A stretch of 64,000 nt of DNA from an uncultured Acetatifactor sp. (GTDB taxonomy: Bacteria > Bacillota > Clostridia > Lachnospirales > Lachnospiraceae). Where the stretch lies: positions 1-64,000 of the forward strand of contig CANQEV010000008.1 in the NCBI GenBank assembly GCA_947595925.1, in the 5' to 3' direction. A program made the translations under genes and the position numbers. The notes under the pieces were generated by a model. That model was given only the letters and a program-made list of their open reading frames with translations. It was not told the DNA's origin and made no database searches. Of this stretch, positions 52,446-59,856 are shown piece by piece. How positions within the stretch are numbered: the first letter of the stretch is position 1; every line of letters starts with the position of its first letter.

Positions 52446-52530
52446 CGTTTGCGGAAGGATTCGAACCTTCGGTGCGTTGCCGCACACCACCTTAGCAGGG
52501 TGGCACCATAAACCTCTCGGACACGCAAAC
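52446..52530 (-). tRNA. tRNA-Ser (anticodon GCT)
   Basis: This 85-base class II tRNA has acceptor stem GTTTGCG/CGCAAAC, anticodon loop CTGCTAA (GCT), a long variable arm GTGTGCGGCAACGCAC, and T-arm GAAGG-TTCGAAT-CCTTC. It is the last (most downstream) gene of the minus-strand tRNA cluster. CCA is not encoded. Confidence 0.92.
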
Positions 52531-52536
52531 GGAAAA

Positions 52537-52619
52537 TGGATGGGGCAGGACTCGAACCTGCGGTGTTTCCGTGTGGCGGATTTACAGTCCGCTGCCCTCG
52601 CCGCTAGGCATACCCATCC
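52537..52619 (-). tRNA. tRNA-Tyr (anticodon GTA)
   Basis: This 83-base class II tRNA has acceptor GGATGGG/CCCATCC with discriminator A, anticodon loop CTGTAAA (GTA) and a variable arm CACACGGAAACACCG region. It is part of the six-gene minus-strand cluster. Confidence 0.92.
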
Positions 52620-52620
52620 G

Positions 52621-52694
52621 TGGGGTGACCAGGGGGAATCGAACCCCCGTGAGCAGAACCACAATCTGCCGGACTACCACTATCCTATGGCCAC
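52621..52694 (-). tRNA. tRNA-His (anticodon GTG)
   Basis: Acceptor GTGGCCA/TGGTCAC with discriminator C and an encoded CCA, anticodon loop TTGTGGT (GTG), T-arm GGGGG-TTCGATT-CCCCC. Confidence 0.92.
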
Positions 52695-52696
52695 AG

Positions 52697-52769
52697 CAGC
52701 TCCTGCGGGACTTGAACCCGACATCTCCGGCTTGAGAGACCGGCGTCCTGACCTTTAGACGAAGAAGCC
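52697..52769 (-). tRNA. tRNA-Glu (anticodon CTC)
   Basis: This 73-base tRNA has D-arm GTCTAAAGGTCAGGAC and anticodon loop CTCTCAA (CTC) between CCGGT and GCCGG. T-arm CGGG-TTCAAGT-CCCG is regular. The acceptor stem GGCTTCT/AGGAGCT has two G-T pairs, including the first pair, so it is somewhat weak. It appears to be a diverged sister of the tRNA-Glu next to it. Confidence 0.85.
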
Positions 52770-52773
52770 TTAA

Positions 52774-52846
52774 CGATCCCCATGGGACTTGAACCCAATA
52801 CCTCCGGCTTGAAAGGCCGGCATCCTAACCTTTAGACCAGGGAATC
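52774..52846 (-). tRNA. tRNA-Glu (anticodon TTC)
   Basis: This 73-base tRNA has acceptor GATTCCC/GGGGATC, D-arm GTCTAAAGGTTAGGAT and anticodon loop CTTTCAA (TTC). D and anticodon arms are nearly the same as in the tRNA-Glu (CTC) gene downstream, which suggests duplication. Confidence 0.9.
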
Positions 52847-52902
52847 CTGCTCACGCGCCGCCGGATCGTCCATGACCGGCAAAATGATCCTTTGCGCGGA
52901 AC

Positions 52903-52975
52903 TGTTCCATATGGGACTTGAACCCATGGCCCCTCGATTAAAAGTCGAGTGCTCTCCCAACTGAGCTAATGGAAC
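52903..52975 (-). tRNA. tRNA-Lys (anticodon TTT)
   Basis: This 73-base tRNA has acceptor GTTCCAT/ATGGAAC with discriminator A, anticodon loop CTTTTAA (TTT), D-arm GCTCAGTTGGGAGAGC and T-arm ATGGG-TTCAAGT-CCCAT. It is the first gene of the cluster. Confidence 0.93.
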
Positions 52976-52977
52976 AT

Positions 52978-53014
52978 AAAAAAATACCGCCTGCCTCATT
53001 TGAGATAAGCGGTA
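52978..53014 (-). terminator. Terminator between the 59-residue gene and the tRNA cluster
   Basis: On the minus strand TACCGC pairs with GCGGTA, with an inner CTCA/TGAG hairpin, followed by seven T. It ends two bases before the tRNA-Lys 5' end, so it would stop transcription from the small gene at 53047-53226 just before the tRNAs; the tRNA promoter must then overlap or read through. Confidence 0.75.
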
Positions 53015-53046
53015 CTTGAAATCCAGGTTCTATTTCTAGCGGTCTT

Positions 53047-53226
53047 CTAAAAGACCTGCCACCGGGCGTCACACAGTTTTTCGCCTTTTCTTATCTCGCA
53101 TGAGCGCATCTTAACATGACTCTGCTCTTTTTCTTTACTGAACAGTGCCTCGTAATGTTCGCTATGCAGATAATAGGCAGATGGATTTGCTGTCAATCCA
53201 TTCGCGGCGAAATTAACTGTTGCCAT
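53047..53226 (-). CDS. Small hypothetical protein (59 residues)
   Basis: The product starts MATVNFAANGLTANPSAYYL and ends in a basic, cysteine-containing tail (SCEIRKGEKLCDARWQVF). I do not recognise it. It is supported as a gene by GAAAGGAAA seven bases before the ATG and by an intrinsic terminator shortly after the stop. It is transcribed divergently from the nucleotidyltransferase gene, with 133 bases between the starts, so the two may share a control region. A longer frame up to 53373 would overlap the divergent gene and is rejected. Confidence 0.55.
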   Translation of the reverse strand: MATVNFAANGLTANPSAYYLHSEHYEALFSKEKEQSHVKMRSCEIRKGEKLCDARWQVF

Positions 53227-53359
53227 GATCGTTTCCTTTCTGGACCTATCCGGTCCGCTTTGCTTTCTGACTGTAATCACTATAACACTGATTTTCCGTT
53301 TTGTCATTCTACCGGCAATATAATTTCTGCCTGTTGAATTATCGTTTTGGAGGAATTTT

Positions 53360-54139
53360 ATGAATAGAAGCAAAGAGCGCGCGAAAGAAATACTCCATCT
53401 TTACCTTGCTGAAGTCAAAGCCCTTGATTTTGTCGAATCAGTGATATTAGTCGGTTCTCTTTCAGATGATACCTATACCGGAAATGTTGGCAGTGATATA
53501 GACTTGATCCACATAGTGTCTGACGAAGAGGATTATTACTTGGAAAAAAAGCAAATAAAAGAACTCATCGAAAAAGTGGAACAGGCAACCGAAAATGATG
53601 TTCCGATAGCAGATGTGGTTTTCCAGCCAAGACATTTGGCGCATCCTTACAGTTATGATTTTGAACTGTCGCGGGAGAATAAGGACCTGATAGAACGCCC
53701 AATTGAGGTGTTTCGTGCCCTGGACAGCGGTATTACCGTGTACGGAGAAGATTTCATCAAGACCCTTGAACGCCCGACACGCGCTGATGTGGAGATGACA
53801 AAGCGGCTTGGCGCCGAGCAGATGGAAGCCTTGAAGGATACGGATTGGTATAAAAATGAGTATATAAAAACAGTAAACCAGCCTTCTATACGAATGATGA
53901 CGCAAATTGTTCTTACCACGGCCATGTCAGAGTATTACTACTATACCGGAAAAAGTTGTTCAAGCAAATATGATATTTTGGAACATGTTGAGAAGGAGTG
54001 TCCTCAGATCACCTATTTGAATCTACTGCGCCTTTGCCATAAAAACCGTTTTTCACCTGAAAAAATTACGGAGCAGGATATCGAAACAATGAACAGAGAG
54101 TATCAGACTATTTATTTAAAACGGCCCAAAACCTGGTAA
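53360..54139 (+). CDS. Nucleotidyltransferase-fold protein
   Basis: The 259-residue protein has the polymerase-beta-type nucleotidyltransferase motif, a GS pair (ILVGSLSDDTY) followed by SDIDLIHI with the two metal-binding Asp residues, and a third acidic candidate in PIADVVF. The C-terminal helical half (residues 140-259) resembles an HEPN-like or substrate domain. Such proteins modify aminoglycosides, proteins or tRNA; none can be chosen here. The gene is AT-rich compared with those before the tRNA cluster. TTTTGGAGGAATTTT precedes the ATG. Confidence 0.75.
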   Translation: MNRSKERAKEILHLYLAEVKALDFVESVILVGSLSDDTYTGNVGSDIDLIHIVSDEEDYYLEKKQIKELIEKVEQATENDVPIADVVFQPRHLAHPYSYDFELSRENKDLIERPIEVFRALDSGITVYGEDFIKTLERPTRADVEMTKRLGAEQMEALKDTDWYKNEYIKTVNQPSIRMMTQIVLTTAMSEYYYYTGKSCSSKYDILEHVEKECPQITYLNLLRLCHKNRFSPEKITEQDIETMNREYQTIYLKRPKTW

Positions 54140-54250
54140 AGATGTAGGGGTGAAAGAGAAATCACAATACATATGGAATTTGACGAAGACAAATGCTTCT
54201 GATATAATCAGTTCTATCAAATAAATTCAATTTCAGGAATATGGGATTTT

Positions 54251-55255
54251 ATGACTAAAAAAAGATTGACGAGAGATTTAAAATGGGGATTTCAATATTA
54301 CCCATATTATCAAATGCGTATTGATTGCGATAAATTTCATGGTTGGGCGGCACTGAATGAATTAACCGATGGAGATTATTTGTATTGGGATTTTTTTGAA
54401 AAGGCAGGAAAAGTTCCTGTGGCAGGAAAGGGAATGTGTTGGCTTACTTTAATTCCTGATGGGAAAAAACATTCTGTTACGGCAATGTTCACGAAAAATG
54501 GGGACATATCCGTATGGTATATTGATGTGATTCATTCGTTAACGACAGACGCGGATGAGGTTCTGGCTTTTATGGATCAATATCTGGATGTCCTGCTTAC
54601 AACAAGCGGCGATGTATTGATAGATGACAAGGACGAATTGGAAGCAGCATATTGTTCCGGGGAATTGACAAAAGATGAATACGAAGCGGCGCTATTGGAA
54701 GGAAATAAAATTATTGACGAATGGGGTAAAGACATTCATACATCTGAACAAATATGTAAGGAAATGTTAAGCTATGTCAAAGCGCAGATAGATGACCACC
54801 CCTTGACTGTATTTCTTGATATTGATGGCGTAATGGATATTTATCAGCCCGATCAGGAATTTCAGAATTTATTGCCGCATGCAGGGGAAAATATATGCGA
54901 ATTGGTGCACAGAATGAAAGCGAAAGTAGTCGTAATTTCAAGCCACCGGTCGGGAGGAAAAACCTGGGATCTGCTTTCAGATTTTTTTGAGCGCAATCAT
55001 ATATACAATGTTGATATTACCCCATATAGCGAAGAATACGGCAGCCGGACTGATGAAATTAACGCTTATTTGCGTATGCACCCGAATATTGAAAGATATG
55101 TTATTTTGGATGACTGTTTCCAAGATGATTATACGAGTGATAGAAAGCTGCGGGAACATCTTGTTTTTGTTGATGCTTTAAAAGGCTTACAAAAACAAGA
55201 TGTCATAAAAGCCTGCGAAATTTTAAACCGTCAAAAATCCGTTAGTCTATTTTAA
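54251..55255 (+). CDS. DUF402 - HAD domain fusion protein
   Basis: In this 334-residue protein, the N-terminal half (about 1-165) resembles DUF402, with WYIDVIHSLTTDADEVLAFM, YLDVLLTTSGDVLIDDKDEL and GELTKDEYEAAL. Residues 180-325 form a HAD-like domain with VFLDIDGVMDIY (nucleophile Asp), VVISSHRSGGKTWDLL, and RYVILDDCFQDD. The second half resembles HAD domains of Swiss-army-knife RNA repair proteins. DUF402 proteins of the FAU-1/Ntdp type bind RNA or hydrolyse nucleoside di/triphosphates. The fusion suggests nucleotide or RNA-end phosphate chemistry; that is inference. AT-rich, with a weak ribosome binding site. Confidence 0.65.
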   Translation: MTKKRLTRDLKWGFQYYPYYQMRIDCDKFHGWAALNELTDGDYLYWDFFEKAGKVPVAGKGMCWLTLIPDGKKHSVTAMFTKNGDISVWYIDVIHSLTTDADEVLAFMDQYLDVLLTTSGDVLIDDKDELEAAYCSGELTKDEYEAALLEGNKIIDEWGKDIHTSEQICKEMLSYVKAQIDDHPLTVFLDIDGVMDIYQPDQEFQNLLPHAGENICELVHRMKAKVVVISSHRSGGKTWDLLSDFFERNHIYNVDITPYSEEYGSRTDEINAYLRMHPNIERYVILDDCFQDDYTSDRKLREHLVFVDALKGLQKQDVIKACEILNRQKSVSLF

Positions 55256-55387
55256 ACCATAAAATTTCTTGATTTCAAGGTTTACGCTATGCGAAACCCT
55301 AGGTATCCTTTCCTCTGTTTTCCCTCTTGCGAGAGTTCATAACAGGATGCTTTTTGCGTATATATTTGATATTCGGAGGAGTAACGG

Positions 55388-56179
55388 ATGAATTTAGTTG
55401 CGAGAGCGATATTGGGATTTTTTATTGGAGCGGTGATATTTGGCATGATGTTTCTTCTATATTTGAAGAAGAAACATCCGATTGTCAATCCAGTTCCGAA
55501 AGAATCGCGTTTAGAGATACTGAAAAAATATAGTGAGTATGATACCAGTAAAGAATCGAAGAAATATCCTGCTACTTTTGTTTTGAACAATAAAATACCT
55601 GACATTTTGTTAAAATATGATTATTTAAAATATTCCCACAGATCGTTTGCAAAGGAGGATGATATTGTTTTTGCAATGCTTGACTTTGTCTGTGATCATT
55701 TTAGGCATGGCAGTAATGTTCGTTTGCCCAGGGACCACAGCATGGTGGGAATCATTGAAGGAAGCGAGAAAATCGGATTGATAACGAATTGCAGAGGATT
55801 ATCGCTGATATTGGCTGAATTACTGCGTATGAATGGAATTAAGGCCCGACATGTTACATGTAAACCCTATGAAGAACCTTTTTCGGACTGTCATGTTGTT
55901 GTTGACTGCGTTATGCCTTCCGAAAAAAGAATTATGCTTGATCCAACATACAGGTTATATTTTGTCGACGATAACGGTGGATATGTTTCCATTGCTCAGC
56001 TTCGGGAAGGAATAATACATGGGGTTGATTTTCACCCGAATAGGAATGCTTCATACAATGGAGGAGAGTTCGTTTATGAGGATTATAAGGAATATATGAA
56101 AAAAAACTTTTACGGTTTAATACTAATTTTATTCTGGATGATTCGTCAGCAGATAGGGAAGCGACAGAGATTGAACTGA
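55388..56179 (+). CDS. Membrane-anchored transglutaminase-like protein, frameshifted at the C-terminus
   Basis: This 263-residue frame has an N-terminal membrane helix (AILGFFIGAVIFGMMFLLYL) and an outer domain with the transglutaminase-like triad region: NCRGLSLILAELLRMNG (Cys), CHVVVDCVMPSE (His) and LDPTYRLYF (Asp). After EYMKKN the frame reads an implausible hydrophobic tail, whereas adding one base in the A8 tract at about 56099-56106 opens a frame continuing FILDDSSADREATEIELIPK and ending at 56259. A one-base deletion in the A-run is the simplest explanation. GGAGGAGTAACGG precedes the ATG. AT-rich. Confidence 0.65.
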   Translation: MNLVARAILGFFIGAVIFGMMFLLYLKKKHPIVNPVPKESRLEILKKYSEYDTSKESKKYPATFVLNNKIPDILLKYDYLKYSHRSFAKEDDIVFAMLDFVCDHFRHGSNVRLPRDHSMVGIIEGSEKIGLITNCRGLSLILAELLRMNGIKARHVTCKPYEEPFSDCHVVVDCVMPSEKRIMLDPTYRLYFVDDNGGYVSIAQLREGIIHGVDFHPNRNASYNGGEFVYEDYKEYMKKNFYGLILILFWMIRQQIGKRQRLN

Positions 56180-56464
56180 TTCCCAAGGGATATACGACTG
56201 AAAGATTTGCAAAGAGCGTAAAATTTGTAACCGATCCAATTTCGTTTTGGAATATTTGATTTGGTGGGGCCTGCACGTTAAATGCCCTTATAGTGCAGAT
56301 TTTGAGGCTTTCAGCGGAAAATCCTTTGTGTTATAGTAAAGATAGAAAAGGCAGCAGGGCCTGCAGACAGCAAGGCCGACATTCCCAGAGCCGGATGATA
56401 GCAGGACATGGACATGGACATGGGCAGGGGCTGCTGCAGGTGATAGGGAAAGGAGGAATGCGTA

Positions 56465-56689
56465 GTGCTGACATTTATCTTTTTTATCCTGTTCTTTGCG
56501 GTATTTGGTTCCGTTCTAAAGTTTTCCTTGAAGGCCGCCTGGGGGATCACGAAAATAGTAGTGGGACTGATAGTGCTTCCGATCTTGATGCTGGTGCTTC
56601 TGTTTTATGGGCTGCTGGTGCTGGCGATCCCCATTCTGATCGTTCTGGGCATTGTTTTTCTGATAAAGCTTGCATTGAAAGTCTCATAA
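56465..56689 (+). CDS. Small hydrophobic membrane protein
   Basis: This 74-residue protein is almost entirely hydrophobic, with two or three membrane segments (LTFIFFILFFAVFGSVL; ITKIVVGLIVLPILMLVLLF; LAIPILIVLGIVFLI). I do not recognise a family. AAAGGAGG lies eight bases before a GTG codon, which I take as the start. The gap upstream (56260-56464) contains a triplicated ATGGAC word (near 56406-56424) and no gene. A terminator serving the opposite strand lies just downstream. Confidence 0.6.
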   Translation: MLTFIFFILFFAVFGSVLKFSLKAAWGITKIVVGLIVLPILMLVLLFYGLLVLAIPILIVLGIVFLIKLALKVS

Positions 56690-56715
56690 ATGGGACAATC
56701 CCCGAATACTCTATT

Positions 56716-56753
56716 AAAAAAACCTCCGGGCTGATGAGTCAGTCCGGAGGTTT
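56716..56753 (-). terminator. Terminator of the sortase gene cluster
   Basis: AACCTCCGG and CCGGAGGTT pair around a 14-base loop. On the minus strand the stem is followed by seven T, ending transcription of the minus-strand genes 59632-56884; the plus-strand side has only TTT. Confidence 0.8.
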
Positions 56754-56883
56754 GAGTAATTTGGAATACTCCTGGAGCATAGGCTTCTTGCGGAGATTCC
56801 GACATAAAGCGCTGTCACATGCACTTTTCTTAGTTAGTCAATCAACTTAAATTGACTTATTAAAGCTTAATCCAGTAGAACGA

Positions 56884-57477
56884 TTAGTCCTCTTTCTTCT
56901 TGCCGGTCAGAGCGGTGCCTGCTGCGAACAGCCCTGCAAGTCCGCCAACCATCAGAGCGATATCCATCGTCTTAGGAGAACGACCGGTATCGATAACAAG
57001 TGCGAAAGGAGAGAAAGAGTCAACCATTACGGAAACCGTATTGTCGCCTACTTCAACGGGAGTAAGTCTCTCCCAACCGTTTGCACCCTTATGCAGAACG
57101 GTCACATTCTGACCCGCCCAAACGTTAGGGTTATTGATCGTCAGCTTATAAGGGAAAGCTACGTTCGGTACGTTGATGTCAACGATAGAAGCAATAAAAG
57201 TGTTTGTGCCATACAGAGCGTTAGCCTGGTTGACAGCATCCTGGAAAGTACCTGCATCTACTGCAGTTACAGTTCCGCCGTCAGAAACAGTAGTCTGAGC
57301 AGGCCAGTTCTCTCTGTTCCAAGTGCTGATCTGCTGAGAGCCGCTGCCTACGTCGTAGGTAACTTCAGGACTGCTAGCCACGTTCTGAGCACTTTGGGAG
57401 CCAGCAGCTGCTGCTGTCAGACTAGCACCCATCACCATGGTCACGGCGCATACAAGTGCCAGAAATTTCATTTTCAT
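56884..57477 (-). CDS. Secreted protein with a variant sortase sorting signal (SPKTM)
   Basis: The 197-residue protein has a signal peptide (MKMKFLALVCAVTMVMGASL ending near AAAAG). A beta-rich body includes NNPNVWAGQNVTVLHKG and SFSPFALVID. A C-terminal cell-wall sorting region consists of SPKTMD, a hydrophobic stretch (IALMVGGLAGLFAAGTAL) and TGKKKED. Class B-type sortases of Clostridia cut SPKTG/PPKTG-like motifs; here Met replaces Gly after Thr. It lies downstream of the sortase and LCP genes, so it is their likely substrate. AAGGAGGAGATTCAC precedes the ATG at 57477; an upstream in-frame ATG at 57513 is rejected. Confidence 0.75.
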   Translation of the reverse strand: MKMKFLALVCAVTMVMGASLTAAAAGSQSAQNVASSPEVTYDVGSGSQQISTWNRENWPAQTTVSDGGTVTAVDAGTFQDAVNQANALYGTNTFIASIVDINVPNVAFPYKLTINNPNVWAGQNVTVLHKGANGWERLTPVEVGDNTVSVMVDSFSPFALVIDTGRSPKTMDIALMVGGLAGLFAAGTALTGKKKED

Positions 57478-57555
57478 GTGAATCTCCTCCTTTTTAATAG
57501 ATGCATGTGACATTTATATTAAGCGGAAACCGCCTAATACCATATTAAAAGTAAA

Positions 57556-58698
57556 TTACTCTTCGAGATCAACTTCCCGGTAAAATATCTGAATCATGAG
57601 ATCCCGGAGCGCGTCCTGATCCGGATAAAACTCTTCGTGATCGCCATCATAGGTGGTTCCTTCCAGAGTGTAAATATCGTTTTCCGAATCAAAATCATAA
57701 CCGACCAACTGTGTGGCCAGGTAGGCAACCTGGTCAGAGGTGATGTCGGTAACCATATATTTGGACAGCGTGCTGTAGAGTTTTACGGGAAGAGTAAGGT
57801 CGTTCTTCACCTGCTCTTTCAGCTTGCTGATAAAAACGGATAAAAATTGTTTCTGCCTTGCCAGACGTGATCTGGCGCTTTCAAATACAGTGATGTCGCG
57901 GTCATGAACATAATGGTATGCGTTACTGCCTTCAAGGTGTATATATGCGCCTTCCGGCCAGTCAGGATTAACCCAGCTCATATCTTCCAGCACATATAAA
58001 TCCACGCCGCCTAACGCGTCTACAAGATCTCCGACAGCCCCCATATTCAAGGATGCATACCCATTGATCGGCAGATTGAAAAACAATTTGGAGACAGCTT
58101 CGACAGTGGCTTCACAGCTTTGCTCCATGCCGTCGCCAAAACCATGCTGAACAGTAATCTGCGCTTTGACAACGGGCGTTACACCGTTTTTCTCGAAACC
58201 ATACATATAAACATCTACAATGGTATCCCGGTTGATGGCGATGATCTTGACATCCTTTTCATCCGGATTTATTACAACCAGAAACAATCCGTCCGATTGT
58301 CCGCCATCCGTAGCGTCCTTTGCGGGCGCAACCGGAGTCTGTTTATCGATTCCCATCATGAGGAACGTCATAATATGATCGTTGTACTCATATATTTTGC
58401 CTTCATACCGTATCCAGCCCTCTTGCCATGTATAGGAAGAAACTTCCTCTTCCGAAACGTCTGCAGATGTTTCTTCCATCACAAGGTTTGGCGCGGTGCC
58501 CTGGGTCCGATTGGACAATTTGTATTTCCCGGAAAGGAGAAACATGCCGATGCCCAGTGCGGCAAATGCAGTCAGCGAGGCAATAACGGTAACAGTCCAA
58601 GCGGCAACGGTGATGATCCGGCGCTTTCTTTTACGGCGTTTCTCCTCTTTTGTAATAGTATGTGTGCTATAATCCAGTTCATCCAGCGTTATCTTCAT
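57556..58698 (-). CDS. LytR-CpsA-Psr (LCP) family protein
   Basis: This 380-residue protein has a short basic cytoplasmic part (KEEKRRKRKRR), one membrane helix (IITVAAWTVTVIASLTAFAA), and an extracytoplasmic LCP domain with MTFLMMGIDKQ, DGLFLVVINPDEKDVKIIAI, NRDTIVDVYMYG and RSRLARQKQFLSVFISKL. LCP enzymes transfer undecaprenyl-linked glycopolymers onto peptidoglycan. Its start overlaps the sortase gene by 20 bases, with GATGAGGCG as binding site, so the two are translationally coupled. Pairing with a sortase suggests joint decoration of the wall. Confidence 0.88.
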   Translation of the reverse strand: MKITLDELDYSTHTITKEEKRRKRKRRIITVAAWTVTVIASLTAFAALGIGMFLLSGKYKLSNRTQGTAPNLVMEETSADVSEEEVSSYTWQEGWIRYEGKIYEYNDHIMTFLMMGIDKQTPVAPAKDATDGGQSDGLFLVVINPDEKDVKIIAINRDTIVDVYMYGFEKNGVTPVVKAQITVQHGFGDGMEQSCEATVEAVSKLFFNLPINGYASLNMGAVGDLVDALGGVDLYVLEDMSWVNPDWPEGAYIHLEGSNAYHYVHDRDITVFESARSRLARQKQFLSVFISKLKEQVKNDLTLPVKLYSTLSKYMVTDITSDQVAYLATQLVGYDFDSENDIYTLEGTTYDGDHEEFYPDQDALRDLMIQIFYREVDLEE

Positions 58699-59632
58699 CT
58701 GTTGTCGCCTCATCGGCCGCTTCGATCTTTCCTACTGCGACCAGCTTTGCCTGTACGAGATAACGGTGCTCAGCTTCATTCTTTACGCAGGTGGACAGCG
58801 TGAGGACAAGGTCGTCAGCTGAGAGCTCCACATCCTCATTATAGTGGGCACCCAGGGCATCCACGGTCATTTCGCCGTTCATAACCTGCTGCAGATAATA
58901 CTCAAAGCTGTCGGGATCATTCATGGTATAACCCAGAAGCAAGGGTCTATCCACAAATTTGTAAGCGGCAAACACCTGATAGACAAGTGTGTATTCCGGC
59001 GTGTAAATATACACATAAGGATGCTCGTCAAAAAATAAGGAATCCTCGTAATTGTGCAATGACCCAAACATGGAACGGTCTCCCATATTGTGGCCATATA
59101 TAACGGTGAGATTATCCTGCCAGTCGGTGCTGTTGTAGTACTGGGTAAAGATACAGCCTCCGACGCTGCTGTTTCCCTCAATATCCCGTTTCAGATAATA
59201 TTCCGCATCATCGGGATGCTGGAGGACGGGGTAGTTGATCTTGGTATCCGGAACATAGATCCAGGCGTAAACGTCTGGGTTCAGTTCCTTTAATCCCTCA
59301 AAATCAACGTCGATTTCCGGCACGTCATAATCCGTCAGGTCGGGATAGGAAAGTTTTCCAAATACATTTGGCTCCGGCGTAGGCTCCGTACTTGCCACGG
59401 GCGTGGGCTCGGGAGTCGTTTCCGGAACAGACGATTCGACTGTTCCAGAGGATTCGATATAATTTTGCAGTAACTCTTCCATCTGTTTCCGGCTGGCGTA
59501 TAAACTGTACATATACCAGATCAGCCAAACTACACAGCACAGGAAACCTATTATGCATATTACATGTATGACGCGGCGGATATTCGTTTTTTTGGGCAGA
59601 GGGTTCTGTTCCTCTTGGTTATTGGAATGCAA
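58679..59632 (-). CDS. srtB: Class B sortase
   Basis: The 317-residue protein has an N-terminal membrane helix (VIHVICIIGFLCCVVWLIWY), a Thr/Pro/Glu-rich linker (PETTPEPTPVASTEPTPEP), and the sortase domain. Class B features are INYPVLQHPDDAEYYLKRD, the catalytic His in VIYGHNMGDRSMFG, Cys in LVLTLSTCVKN, and Arg in EAEHRYLVQAKL. It cleaves a sorting motif and links the protein to the wall. Translation probably starts at TTG 59632, six bases after AGGAGGG; the upstream in-frame TTG at 59653 has no site. It is first in a run with the LCP and SPKTM-protein genes. Confidence 0.92.
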   Translation of the reverse strand: MHSNNQEEQNPLPKKTNIRRVIHVICIIGFLCCVVWLIWYMYSLYASRKQMEELLQNYIESSGTVESSVPETTPEPTPVASTEPTPEPNVFGKLSYPDLTDYDVPEIDVDFEGLKELNPDVYAWIYVPDTKINYPVLQHPDDAEYYLKRDIEGNSSVGGCIFTQYYNSTDWQDNLTVIYGHNMGDRSMFGSLHNYEDSLFFDEHPYVYIYTPEYTLVYQVFAAYKFVDRPLLLGYTMNDPDSFEYYLQQVMNGEMTVDALGAHYNEDVELSADDLVLTLSTCVKNEAEHRYLVQAKLVAVGKIEAADEATTDEDNAG

Positions 59633-59856
59633 TGCAATCCCTCCTGTCTGCAAACAGTTATATAGTTATATTTGGAGGTAATAAACTAAAATGTCATCGT
59701 AATGCAAATGGTATTACCTACTTGTAGGCAGAATACATTTCATTTAAATATAACATACTCGCAGATAAATTTCAATAAGTTGTTTAGTACTAAATTATAA
59801 ACAATCATGGAAATTTTTTCCAAATATATAACAACAATCCCGCCAGGTACAGAAAC

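Noticed and set aside
52348-52758. Open frames across the tRNA cluster on both strands
   Set aside because: The DNA is fully accounted for by tRNA genes with complete cloverleaf structures.
53227-53373. Longer form of the 59-residue protein starting at 53373
   Set aside because: It would overlap the divergent nucleotidyltransferase start; the internal ATG at 53226 has a good binding site.
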